Shown here: piece after piece, positions 50,901-62,800 of the stretch | Numbering within the stretch: position 1 is the first letter of the stretch | How the letters are laid out: each line of letters opens with the position of its first letter | Assembly: GCA_025345505.1 (NCBI GenBank) | Contig: JANVCC010000022.1 | Coordinates: forward strand, 26,077,621-26,141,620 | Reading direction: 5' to 3' | Length of the DNA stretch: 64,000 nt | From: Todiramphus chloris collaris | Taxonomy: Eukaryota; Chordata; Aves; Coraciiformes; Alcedinidae | The notes under the pieces: generated by a model | What the model saw: the letters and a program-made list of their open reading frames with translations, nothing else | What the model was told of the DNA's origin: nothing | The model's database searches: none | Program-made: the position numbers and the translations under genes

Positions 50901-53845
50901 GGGGCGGGCGGGAGGAGCGAGGGGGCCGGAGGGGCTCGGCCGGCCCCGGGGCCGCGCCGCGGGCAGCATGACCGGGGTTTGCCTCTCCTGCCTGCTCTGG
51001 GTACGGCCCGCCGCGCCCGCACCGGGGGCACCGGGAGGGGTTGTGGGGGGGAGCAGGAGAGCAGCGCGGTGGGGCCCGAGAGCGGGGTCTGGGCGCGGGG
51101 CCGGTCCCGGGAGCTGGCGGTGGATGGGGCTGGTTGCAAGGGGGGACCGGGACGGGGCGGGGGCGGGCTGGGAGCGGGGGGCACCGGCAGTGCTGGATCG
51201 GGACCGGTTCTGGGGAAACCGTGATCGAGCGGAGAGCGGCAGGGATGGCCGGGCACCGGGGCGGGGCTGGGGGGACCAGACAGGGACCGCAGTCGGGAGG
51301 AGCCTCGGGAACCGGGGACCGCGGAGCGGGACGCAGCCCGGAAGAGCGGCGGCCCTGGGCACCGGGCTGGGGGGTGCGCGAAGGGGGCACCGGGCCGGGC
51401 TGCGGGACAGAGACACTGAACTGGGGGTGTGAGCCTATGGAGGGGGGCGTGGGGTTCGTGATGGGCAGGGTGGGGGGCTGGTCCCCCACGACGCCCAGCC
51501 TGCGACACCGACTGGGGATCCCTGCCATTCCTTGGGCTTGAGGCTCTGCTACCCCACCGGAGGGGAGTGAAGTGGGCAAACCGAGGAGATGCAGTTAATG
51601 CTGAGGGCTTGGGGCTCTGCCACCGAGGCGGGGTGCAAAGTGCTGTGTGTGCCTGAGCCTACAAGGATGGACCCAGGTGTCCCGGTGCCCCACACCCTGT
51701 GATTTGCAGCCTCAGGGGAACTGGGTGTCCCCCCACGCTGCACCTCTCTGCAGTGCTGGGCAATGAACCCAGGCCTCACAGCTCCTGATTAATCTGGCAT
51801 CTCTCCCTGGTGCCTCTTCCAGCCCAGGACACCCGGGTCCCCTTCCAGCCTGCATGCTGGGGGGCCCATGGCCTGTGCCACTCCCCCCTCTCCTTGCCCC
51901 TCTGCCGTGTGGGCTCCGGGACATGGAGGTGGGTACCCATGGGTGGCTACCCAAGTGGCATCCTCAAGAGGTCCCTCAGCCCCCCACTGCTTCCCCCCAG
52001 CAGTTCCCAGCCCTAGGAGCAGAGAGAAGCTAACTGGGATCCTGCCGGTATTGAGCTAGGACAGGGTTGCTTGATGGGCTGGCTCCCCAGCCGGCAGGGT
52101 GGCACTGTTGTGAGCAGGGTGCTCCCCCAGCATCAGGGAGATGGGTGCTAGATCAGCAGCCCCCTGGCATGAGGATTTTGTTGGCAACAGGACGAGCAGG
52201 GGGGACTCTGTGGGATGGGAACTTGGCAGGGGGGTGGGGAAGCTCTTTCCCCAGCGAGGATAATTATTGTTAATGAAGCGGGTCTATGCAGACGTGGGGG
52301 GCCAGAGCAGGGTGGGGGGTACGTGCGCAGCATCCTGTCCAGGTCCCTGGGAGCTGGGGGCAAGGCCTCTTCCCGGGGCACCCCGCAGCAAAGATGCTGC
52401 TTTGCATATGCAAACGAGCTCATGGCATCCCTGGGCCTTGCTGTCACCCAGCAACTGCGGTGTGGGAACCCCTGGCCTGGGGGAGCTTTTCCCACGGCTG
52501 CTGCCGGGTGGGTGACAACACCCCTGCACCCGTGTGTGTACATGTGCGTGTATACACCCAGCTGTGCGCACCCTGGTCCCTCACAGTGTGGCACAAGCAC
52601 CAGGGGCTGCTGAAGGACCAGTGAGTGGCTGTGCAGGAGTTGCCTGGGCAAGAGGTGCTTGCACACGTGTACAAATTGGTGTGAGCGTGCACACACTTGC
52701 ACATGGACTTGCACATGGAAACATGGAAATCTGTTCATGCATCTGCTGCTGCTGTGACTGGCAAGGATGTGCATGCTCGCACACACTCACATGCGCTTGC
52801 ACACTCACAGACATGCATATGCACGTAGTGCCCTGACACTCGTGACACGTTTCATATGCAGCACCCTCATGGCCCTGGGGGTGTTTGTGTGCACTCAACC
52901 CTCCTGCCTGTCCGTGTGTCGGGGGGACTGAGGGAGAGAGGTTTTGGGGTGAGGGTTATGCAGCACCCTGACACTTTGGCACTGTCCCCCCTGACTCTGG
53001 TGCGATGCTGAGGCTGGAGGAGAGTGGGGCACCTGGGAGAGAGGGGGCTGCCAGGCCTCTGCTTAATCTCATTAGTCTTGGCATGAAAAAGCGGATTTAT
53101 GGGGGCTCATGTCTTCATTTGGTGGCGGGTGGGTAGGCAGGGCTGGTGTGCTGCCAGGGCGTGCTCCTCCTGAAAACAGATCGGGGGGGGGGAGGGAGCA
53201 CTGTCTGTTGGAAGCTGTGTCAAGACAACCCCCCCTGCCTCGGTTTCCCCGTGGGAGCACATGCACACACTTGTGTGCTCACACTGCGGCCCTTGCACGC
53301 CTTCAGATCCATCCTGCACACACATGTGTGGGCTGTGCCAGGCGGGGAGGGCATTGCTGCTCACTCTTGGGTGGCACTGCACCCCCACACACCCCATGAG
53401 ACACCCCAGCACACGCTGCCTGGTGTGCAGCCGAAACACGGTGTGACATGGAGGTACCCCCTGCACAGGTACCCTTCTGGCAGAAGCATGGTGCGCACGT
53501 GTGTTTGCGCATGTGTCTGCGTGTTCACACAAGTGCAAATACATCCGTGCGCACCTCTGCTTGTATATGTGCATTCACTTGTGCTCACAAGACTGCACGC
53601 ACACACGTGCATACGTCTGCACATGTGCGCACAAGACTGCACTCACACGTGCATACGTCTGCACACGTGCGCACAAGACTGCACACACACACGTGCATAC
53701 ATGCGTGTTTGCCTCGCACAGCTGCAGGTGCACACTCTTGTGCCCGCAGGCGTGCTCACAGAAGTGCTGGTGCAGGGGCGCACCTGTGCAAGTGCCCCCA
53801 CGTGCAGGAGGCACAAGGGCACACCCGTGTGTGCGCACAGGTCTG

Positions 53846-53878
<33 letters not shown>

Positions 53879-56800
53879 GCACGCGCACACGCACGCGCAC
53901 ACACGCACGCCTGCCTGTGCGCGCACGCGTGCCCAAACACGTGCGGACACCCGTGCACGCGGGCGCGGACTCGCTCCGGTGCGTGCACTTGGCAGCGTGC
54001 TGCGCTCGCGAGCGGCCCGCACACGCGCGCGTGCCCGCACGCACACGCGCGCGCCCACGGCGGTCCGGCGCGCCCCGCCAGGGGGCGACAGAGCCTCTTT
54101 AAAGGGGCCGCTGGCGGGGCGGGGCGGGGGGTGCAGTGCCCTCCGCCCACCTGGGCACGGGGTGACACCCCCCCCTCCTTCACCCCCTGCCGTGCCCACC
54201 TCCCCACGGTCCCCTCCCGCGGCCCTGCGTGATGGGGTGCGGGGGGAGGATGCACGCACACGTTTCTTCATATGGAGGGGTGGGTGGAGGATGACCCCTG
54301 CCCAGAGGGAAACTGAGGCAGGGCAGGGCTGACTGCCCGGCTTCCTGTGCCACCTCATTCCCGCTGACAAAGCCGTGTGTTCCCCCAAGCCCCAGGACCT
54401 GGAAGACCCTCCAGCACACGCTTTCAAGATGACGAGCTTCAAGAAAGTGAAGGCGTGTGGGATCTGCCGGCAGGCCATCACGCGCCAGGGCAGCACCTGC
54501 CGAGGTGAGAGGGGCCTGTGGGCACACGCGTGTGCAAGGAAGGGCGCAGGGCGGGGGTCAGCGCATCAGGGGATGCAGTGTGTGCTTGCAGGGCACGACG
54601 GTGCAAGGTGGGAACACACGCCTGTGCCAACCTGTGCACGTGTGTGTGTGTGTGTGTGTTAGAGGGGGAGCCTGTGGGCGCACAGGGCTGGTGCCTTGGC
54701 GGGTGGGAAGGTGGCTGGGAGGCGAGTGTGGCCTATGGAGGAACTGGCACACGTGCACATGGCCGCATGGCCAGCCGCATGTGTCTGCAGCGAGCGTGCA
54801 ACCGTTGCCACGAGAGCGTGCGCACAGGCGTGGGTCTGTGTGACTGGGTGGGTGCTCACGAGCTCTGCTGCGCCTGCTGCCCGTGGCGCCTGGTGGGACA
54901 CAGGCAGACTGTGGCTCCTCGCACGTGTGCCGTGCCGTCGAGCCCCGTGCGATGGGCGGTGAGCGGAAACGCCGCCGGCCGTGGGAACAATGTGGCTTCC
55001 TGCACCGCAGGAAATGGCCCCGAGGGGGGACAGGGCCTGTGGGGCAGCTGTGGCGGGTGCCACAGTATGCAGGGACCCTGGTGTCTCCTGGGGATGGGAC
55101 ATGCGGCTTTGGAGGGTGGCTTGGCAGTGCCCTGTTTTGGTGCATGTCTCCAGCAATGGCAAACGCATGCCCACACTAACTGTGCGCACATGCCGTCCTC
55201 TGCAGGGGCGTGGGCATGAGCGTGCAACAGCATCACAAAGATGGAGGGGGCACAGGCATTGGCAGCACCTCCACGGTGCCTTCATGCATGTCAGTGAGGC
55301 CTCGTGATACCTGTCCGTGCAGAGCCTCCCTTGGTGCCATTAACCTCTGAGCACTGGGGCTCACACATGCAAACGCTCCTCAGCGTGTTGGCACCGGGGA
55401 GGGGTTGTGGCTTGTGCATGTGAGAGTGTGCCCAAGTGCTACATGTGTGTGCACATGATGCTGTGCTGGTGCCACCCAGAGTGTGCACACGTGTGTGCAA
55501 GACATGGTCATCCATGTGTGCATGTGCACGTGTTGGCAGCCTGTGCCCCATGCCAAGGTGTCCCATGCCCCACAGCGCAGGGTGCCACCCCCCATCCTGC
55601 CTTGTACATGGGCTGCCCCCCAGAAACGCCCCCTTTCCTGCCCCCTCTAACCCTCTCTCCCCTCTCCCTTCTACAGGCTGCAAACTCTCCTGCCATACCA
55701 AGTGCCAAGCCAAGGTAAGGCTAACACCCCAAGGCATGCCCATCCCTATCTAGGGGTGTACCAGGGACTTGGAGGGGGGATGCCACAGTCCATGCCAGCT
55801 GACCCAGATAGGCTGGTGGCTGTGGGCTGGTCGTGGTGGCACTGGTGTCACTGGTGGCTGAGGCTGGCAATGCCATCCTGTTGCCTTGCCCCTGATGGCA
55901 TGAGTGCATCTGGATACAGGGATGCATTTTGGGGTGAAGTCCTGGTCAGAGGCGGCTGGCAGGGATCCATGCCCCAGTGGCTGGAGTGGGGTGCCCTTTG
56001 CCAGCGTGGGTGCCACGCACCTCGTCTGACTGCTGCCGGCGGCACATATGCAGTGCAGGCTGAGAACCTCTCCTGCTACCCAGCGCCTCCGGGGGCGGAT
56101 CTTGCTGGCAGGAGGGAGTGGAGCTGAGGATGCCCAGTGGTGATGACTGCCTGTCCAGCTGCTGCACTGGTGGAGGGTGACCCTACAGCAACTCAGGTTC
56201 TCCAGGGAGCTGGAGGTGGGCACAGCACCCAGTGCTGCACTGCTGGGGCAGGGGAGGCTGCCTGCTCCTGAATCCCTAGGGAGGCATGCATGCCAGCCAG
56301 CTCTGGGGCTGGCAGCTCAGGTGGGAAGAGGCTGGCGCGTAGGCTGGAACATGCCCATGCCCGTGCCCATGCTCGTGCCCAGCCAGGCAGGGAGAGGAAA
56401 AGCCTGGGGGGGGGTGTTCTGTGCCAGAGGCTGGGCACGTGTCAGGCTTCGCAGGGTGCTGCGGCGTGGGTGGTGGCACAGGGCAGGCACTGGGAGCAGC
56501 CCTGGCACCGAGCCCCAGACGGGGTGTTGGAGGAGGTGGGGGCAGTGGGGCCACCCTGGGGATGTGCCCAGCACCCTTGGGCCCTGAGCCCTGAGTGAGC
56601 AGAGCAGATGTGTCTGGAAGGCTCAGTGGGCCTTTGCCACTCTGCGGAGCACTGTGCCATCTTGACGACTGTGCAATCTGAGGACCCTGTGCCAGCCTCA
56701 GGACCTTATTCCACCCTGGGGACCCTGTGTCAAAGACACCCAGTGGCTGAGGCCCTAGGAGGTGGCTTTGCCTCAGTGCTGGGGTGTCATAGGGGGAGAC

Positions 56801-59800
56801 AAAGGGGGCATGGGGTAAGGGGATGCCCTGTGCAGCATGTGGTGGCGGGGAGCATCTGCCAGTGGTTTCCAGGCAGGAAGGAGTGTCAGGAACCACATGT
56901 GTCTGGGTGTGCTCCCGATGGGGATTCTCTGATGTCTGCTACGGGGTTGTGCACCAAAAGCAGGGAGCCTCACATCAGCGTCCCAGCATCAGGTTAGGCT
57001 GCGCGTAGGGACAGCCTGTGGCTTGCTTCTGTGTCCGGCTGCATTTCATTAGCCTTTGTTACCCTTCCCACGCTTTCTGGAAGCTTGTGCCCCCTCGGTG
57101 GGGCTGGATAGCCAAGGGGTGTGCTGCTGGGGTGGGGGGGGTGCATGCATGGGGCCAGCGCCAGGGGCCTTCTGCAGAGATCTTTTGGGCCAGCGCCCAG
57201 GGAGGGGCTCCTCTGTCTGGGCAAGCATCCAGCTGACTCACACGCCGCCTTGTTATTGTAGGGTCTCCGGGGAGGGTGCACATGGGGAAGGGGCTTGGCA
57301 CAGAGCAAAAATGGACTCTTGTCTACCTGAAGCCCCTCATGTTTAACCCCTGCATCCCCAGGATATTTGGAGGGGGAATATGGGCTCAGCCCCAAAGGGC
57401 TGGCAGCTACACGTCCCAACGCTTTGTCCTTCTGCCCTGGAGCTGTTGCTGAGGTTCTGGTGTCGTTGCCTCTGGTAGCTCCTGGCCCTGGAACCTACCC
57501 CACCATGCTATTGTCAGCATCTTCCCCTTGGACCCCATGTTTACTCCTTGGTACCTGCCCTGACCCCTTATTCTGCCTCTCTGACCATTCCCTGGCACAA
57601 CCACCTCCTGCCTAGCTGCCTCCTGGCCCAGCTGGGGGGAAACCCCCAGTTACGAACTCCAGTTGGACTGGATATGGTGTCAGGGAGGGAGAGGGGAGAG
57701 CTAAGAGTGTGGATAGGGGGCTGGTGAGACATGAAGAGTTGTGCTGGGTGTGATTGGTGTGGGGTACCAGAGGTTATGATGGGGGATATGGGGGAGTCTC
57801 TAGGGTGTATGTGGGGACAGTAGGAAGGTTTCAGGGTGCTGGTGAATGCCACATCCCTGAGGAGGCAGTGAGTGGGAAGAGCTGTGCCAGGGCAGGCAGA
57901 CAGGACCTGTGCCCTGGCAGTGAGCTGCATTCCTCGAGGTTCCCCCCTGGGCGAGGGGCAGTGGTGGGGACAGCAGCAGGACCTGTGCCTGCAGTGGCAG
58001 CAATGCTGGCGGGGTTCCCGGCGCCCGTGGGCAGCTGTGGGGGAGCTGGGGCAGCCACACACACATCAGCTGGAAAGCATGACACTGTTCCCATGCCCAT
58101 GTAAGGCCCTTCTCGCACCCGGCCCCTCCGCTCGGGGATTTTTCCTTGCTTAGCAAACTAGCCTCTCTCTCTCCAAGGAGGACTAATGGATGGATGGACA
58201 CTGGCGTGTATCTGACCCTGCATAGCCTGTCCCTCTCCCTCCCCACAATGAAACTGCCTATCCAAAGTCGGGTTGTGTGTAGCTTCGTTTGAAAACTGGG
58301 GAAACTAAGTCACAGAGCCCTGCTCAGGGGCAGCTAGAGGTAGAAGATGCAGCGTGGGATGCAGTGCTTTTCGTGGCAGTGGTCAGGCATGGGTGAACTG
58401 ACACGCTGACATGTGCCAGTTGTGGCATAGCCAGGACCTGGTGGTGACACTGCCCTCCTGGCTAGAATGGAGGGATGCTCTGGGCAGTCCATGCTCATGC
58501 AGGCATGTCCCAAATCATGGGGTAAGGTTGGTGTTGGGGGCATCCATGTCCCCTTGGATGTGCTTACTCAGACTGGGGCTGGGTTTTGCCATGATGCTGC
58601 CTGGAGAGGCTGAGAAAATACGGGGGATGATTGTTTTCCTGTGGTGGGAGCTGGCCTGGTGATGGCTGGTTTGGCTGCGAGACAGGGAGAGCTGCGGTGT
58701 TTGGCTGCCGGATTGACTGGTGATTGCCGGCGGGTGGTTCTGGGAAGTGGTGGCTGTGCCAGCCCCTGGGCCTGGCAGGGCTCCAGCCTGCCCTGTTCAC
58801 TCTGTGCTACGTTGGGGCTCACAGATCCTGGGGGAGTCAAGGTGCTGGGCTGTACTGAGAGGGGAAACTGAGGCACGGCACATAGTGTGTGGTCGAGGTG
58901 TCTGTGAGCTGCCTTGTCCCTGGTTTCTCCCCCTGGGGAGTGGACAGTGGGCTGCTGGGCCATATGTGTGTGTATGTGTGTGTCTGTGCATGTGAGCATG
59001 TGTGTGTCTGTGTGCACAGGCGTGCCCAAACAGAAGCACGTTTGCACAAATGATGGTGTATGTGCACGTGTGCATAATCATGTACGCTTGCAGATGGAAG
59101 CAAGTGTGCGTGAGCCTGCAGTGCGTGCAGGAACATCTCTCCGTTTGTGTGAGCGTGCTTGTACAGGGGCGGGCAGTCACATGTGTGTGCTCCCAGTTCA
59201 GTGCCATCCACCCCCGCTGCCCTCGCACCAGGCCCAGCTTGTTTTTCAAGTGCCCCCCTGCGATGGAACTCCTGGGGGGGTTTGTCCATCATTAAACCGG
59301 GGGCTGGAGCAGGGCCAGGGCCGGGCAGCGAGGCGCATCCTGGCCAGAGCAATCGCTCCCCGTGCCTGCTGCAGCGATGGGCCCTTGCTGAAGGGGGGAA
59401 GCAGTGGGACCCGTGCTGGGGTGTGGGGTGGTGGCGAAGCGGACGTGCATCTCCTGCCCTCAGATAGTGCTGAGGACCCCTGGGCTTGTAAAGCAAGTCA
59501 GATCCAGGAGGAAAAACTGAGGCAGGGAGCCGCTGGACCCTTCTGGGAAGGATTGATGGGTGGTGATGGGCGCTCTGCAGCCAGGCTGTGTCCAGAGGCC
59601 TGGGCGGTGCTGGGGGGCATGAACAGGCAATGCATTGAGGGGTCCCCATGGCTGTGCCAGAAACGGGGGCTGCAGGGAGGGGACAGCCATGTCCTAGCTG
59701 CGGTAGTCTTGTGCCAGGGGACATGTGTCTGTCCTGTCCCCTCTCATCAGCACAGCCACCCTGCCCCGCTGCCTCCTCCCTGCCCAGTGGAGAGGATGAT

Positions 59801-62800
59801 GTGCCAGTCATGCGAGGAGCTGCCTGTCCTGTCCCTGTCCCCGATGCCCCTTAAAAGCCACCTCCCCAGCGCTTTGGGACAGCTAATTAGCAACATCCCT
59901 GGTCTCCACAACAGACCAGGCGGTGGGGTGGGGGGTGAGGAATGCTGCAGGAATGTGTCCTTGGCCCTGGCACCCCAGCTGGGGTGGTAAGATGAGGGGC
60001 TGCAAGGGTCAGCCCTGCCCCAATGCCATGTCAGGCTGTGTTTATGCAATGAGTCCTGGAGGGGATTCTGTTAGGTTTTTTTTCCCTTCCTCTTTCCTTT
60101 TTCCCCTTCTTTACGTCACTGCCCAAATATTCAGCCTCTCTCAGCTCTGGTGGGGGAATCGGCTCTGCTGCTTGGAGGAGCTGGGGCCCTTCTCTGCGCC
60201 CTCCGGGTGCTGCTGTGCGCAGGGAGGGAGGGCAGGGGAGCCGGGATGCTGAGACTGTCCACACTTGCTGCACTGGTGAGCGCTGGCCGGAGCTGGCCGG
60301 GGAGGTGTCAGCTGAGACAGTGCAGACCACTAGCTTCCCTTCTTGGGCGCTCCCAGTGCCAGATTCAGGTCCTCAGAGCCCTGTACTGGTGGGAGGCAGG
60401 ATCTGAGCTGGACAGGGGCTCCCATGGAGTGTCTCTCCCACCGATTTTTTCCCTTCCTAGACCACTTTGTGTCCCCCATGGCCATTCCTCCTGAGAGCTA
60501 CCTGGGACCACCCCCAGCACTGTCCAAGGGGTGTCACTGACCCCAAACTAGATGAAAGGTCTGGCTTAAGAGGGGCTTTACAGACCCCGTGCTGAGGCTT
60601 CATCTCCTCCCGTGTGCTTTCATCTCCAGAGATGACCACCCATGGGTGCATGGGCCCCAAGTCCCCCTTCTTCCTCTGATATCTGGGATGGTGATGCTCA
60701 AGGATGCTTCTTTTGGTTCACTGAAGAGCTGTTTCAGATGGGGGGGGGGGGTTCTCTGGGGGTGTTGGGAGGACACTGAGGCATGCAGAGGCCACTGGAG
60801 CTGCTTGGTTGACTTCTGTACCCGCTTCCACCAGTGCATTGACCTGATGGCTCTGGGAGGTACTGTGGTGACTGGAGTTCAGGGATGTTGTCAGGACTTC
60901 TCTGTCTGTGTCCTGTGAAATGGACACGTCATCTCCTCAGGGGACAGCTCCCATCATCTCCCGGGGGACAGGGACATGCTGTCAGTGCCCTTTGCTCACC
61001 CACTCATTCCCAACCCACTCAAGTACTGATACTTTATCATCTGGCCCCAGCTCTTCTGATGTTGGTGTTTCCCAGGGTCCGGGAGCCATCCCACAGCTGC
61101 CTCCTGAGGAGCCCGGGCTGAGGGGGTCCATGTGGGGGTCTGTGCTTTTGCCAGGCTAGGGTCCGTGCCCTGTAGCCCTGGTCCTTAATGGCTCCTCCCT
61201 CTCATTTGCAGCACTCCCCTCTTTTTGGAATGCCTGCTTTTTGGGGGCTGTGGTGCTGGGGGGGCTTGTTTGGGGTTGACAGTGGATCCCTGGCAGGGGG
61301 AGTTTGTCTCTAGAGTGGTGACTGCTGGGGTCCAGCCCTGTGCCCTTGGGTGCTGGGGAGGGGGCAGTGGGGCTGGTGCTTGCTTGGGAAAGGGGTGAAG
61401 ACGTGCCCCTGGGGATGCTGGGTCTCCAGTGCTTCATCCTGAGCAGTGGAAAGAATCCACTGGTGCCTCTTGGTGCTCCCATCCCATGGCACTGTCTGGC
61501 TGCTGGGGAGACTGGGGCACAATGGGGCTGGGCAGGATTGGCTGGACTAGGATTCAACTCACAGGAGCGGTGCATTTTACAAGTGTCTTGGAGGAGGGCA
61601 GAGGGAGACCCCCTTGCCACCGAGCCCTCCCTAGTGACTTTTTCGGGGGTGGTGAGGTAGGAGGGGTTCCTGGGGTCCTGCCCTGTGCTGGCAGAGCCAG
61701 TCCTTGCCTTTTGGCTGAGCCTGCAGTGCGAGAACGGAAACGCAAACAGGAACGGGGAGGCGTTGGGTGAGAAAATGTCAACAGCACTGGGCCGGGTGCC
61801 TGGCTCGCCACCTCTCTGGCTGGCTCGCCACCCTATGGGCCACTGCCAGGCAAGCTCCCCCCTGCACTGCACCACTGGGGGCTTCCCTGCTTCACTCCCA
61901 TGTCTGCCGGCGCTGAGCACTTGCTCACGCAGCAGGACCAGGGGTCGGATGCTCCAGGGATGGCCAGGGACAGCAGGAATCCGTCCATTGCCACACAGAA
62001 CCCCCGAGGAAGAGGAAGGGAGAGGGGAGGAAGGCAAGGGGGATGCTGGGTGCATGCTGGGTTTGGGACAGGCAATCAGGAATTGGTGTGTCTTCATGTG
62101 CTAAGGGACAGCTGGGACTTCTCCAACATTTTGGCTTTGTTTTTTAATTAGGGGGTAATCTGGTAAATCATCACATCCCCCCAACACCAGGGGCGTGGGT
62201 CACTTAAGGACCCTTAATCAGGCACCTCGTCCCATGCGCAGACAGGGGGGAACTAGGTTATTCCAAGGGGTGCCAGGCAAATAAAAGCCCCAAGAAGGGC
62301 CCCACACCACTGGCCCTGGCCCCCCCCCCCCCCCTCCCGCCAAGGGCACGGGGACGCTGTTGGCGTCACGCGGGGCGATAAGGCCCCGACCCCACGGTGC
62401 CCCGTCGCCCGCCACAGCCCCTCAGCACGGGGCGCGAGGCACTTTACAAGGGGAGCCGGTGGAGGTGTGTGAGGGGGGGTTTTTGGGGTGGTGTCTGTCC
62501 ACTTACCAACACCCCTCGCCCAGGGCCAGCTGCCTGTGCTGGGCTCCCGGTTGCCTTTAAGGGCGTTTTTGGGGGAGGCGAGGGGAGCGGATCGGGGCTG
62601 GACTTGGAGCGCGCCGTGCAGCTGGGGAGAGAAGGAAGAGAAGAAAGAGGGAGAAGGAGCGAGAGGAGGGAGGGGAGTGGTGGAAAAAGCCGCCTGGGAC
62701 CCCCTTCCTCCCCAGGGTGGGGGGCCGGCGCCCCCGGGCTCCCCAGCCCCCAGCCGCCCCGGGGGGTGCGGAGGGGAGCGGGGGGGGCGGCGGGACACCC

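Noticed and set aside
50185-51579. 464-codon minus-strand frame in the 51-kb CpG island
   Set aside because: Pro/Arg/Ser-rich translation of GC-rich DNA with open frames on both strands; no conserved motif.
53146-54102. Cys/His/Thr-rich frames across the CA/TG tract, resembling tandem finger motifs
   Set aside because: These are translations of an alternating dinucleotide repeat in every frame; the Cys/His pattern comes from TGC, CAC and ACA codons and does not indicate a zinc-finger gene.
54429-54504. ATG at 54429 as a start codon for a C1-only TNS1 form
   Set aside because: It would cut off His40, the first C1 ligand, and the exon has a good acceptor, so an upstream exon is more likely. 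A TATA-like element at 54094 keeps this possibility alive at low weight.
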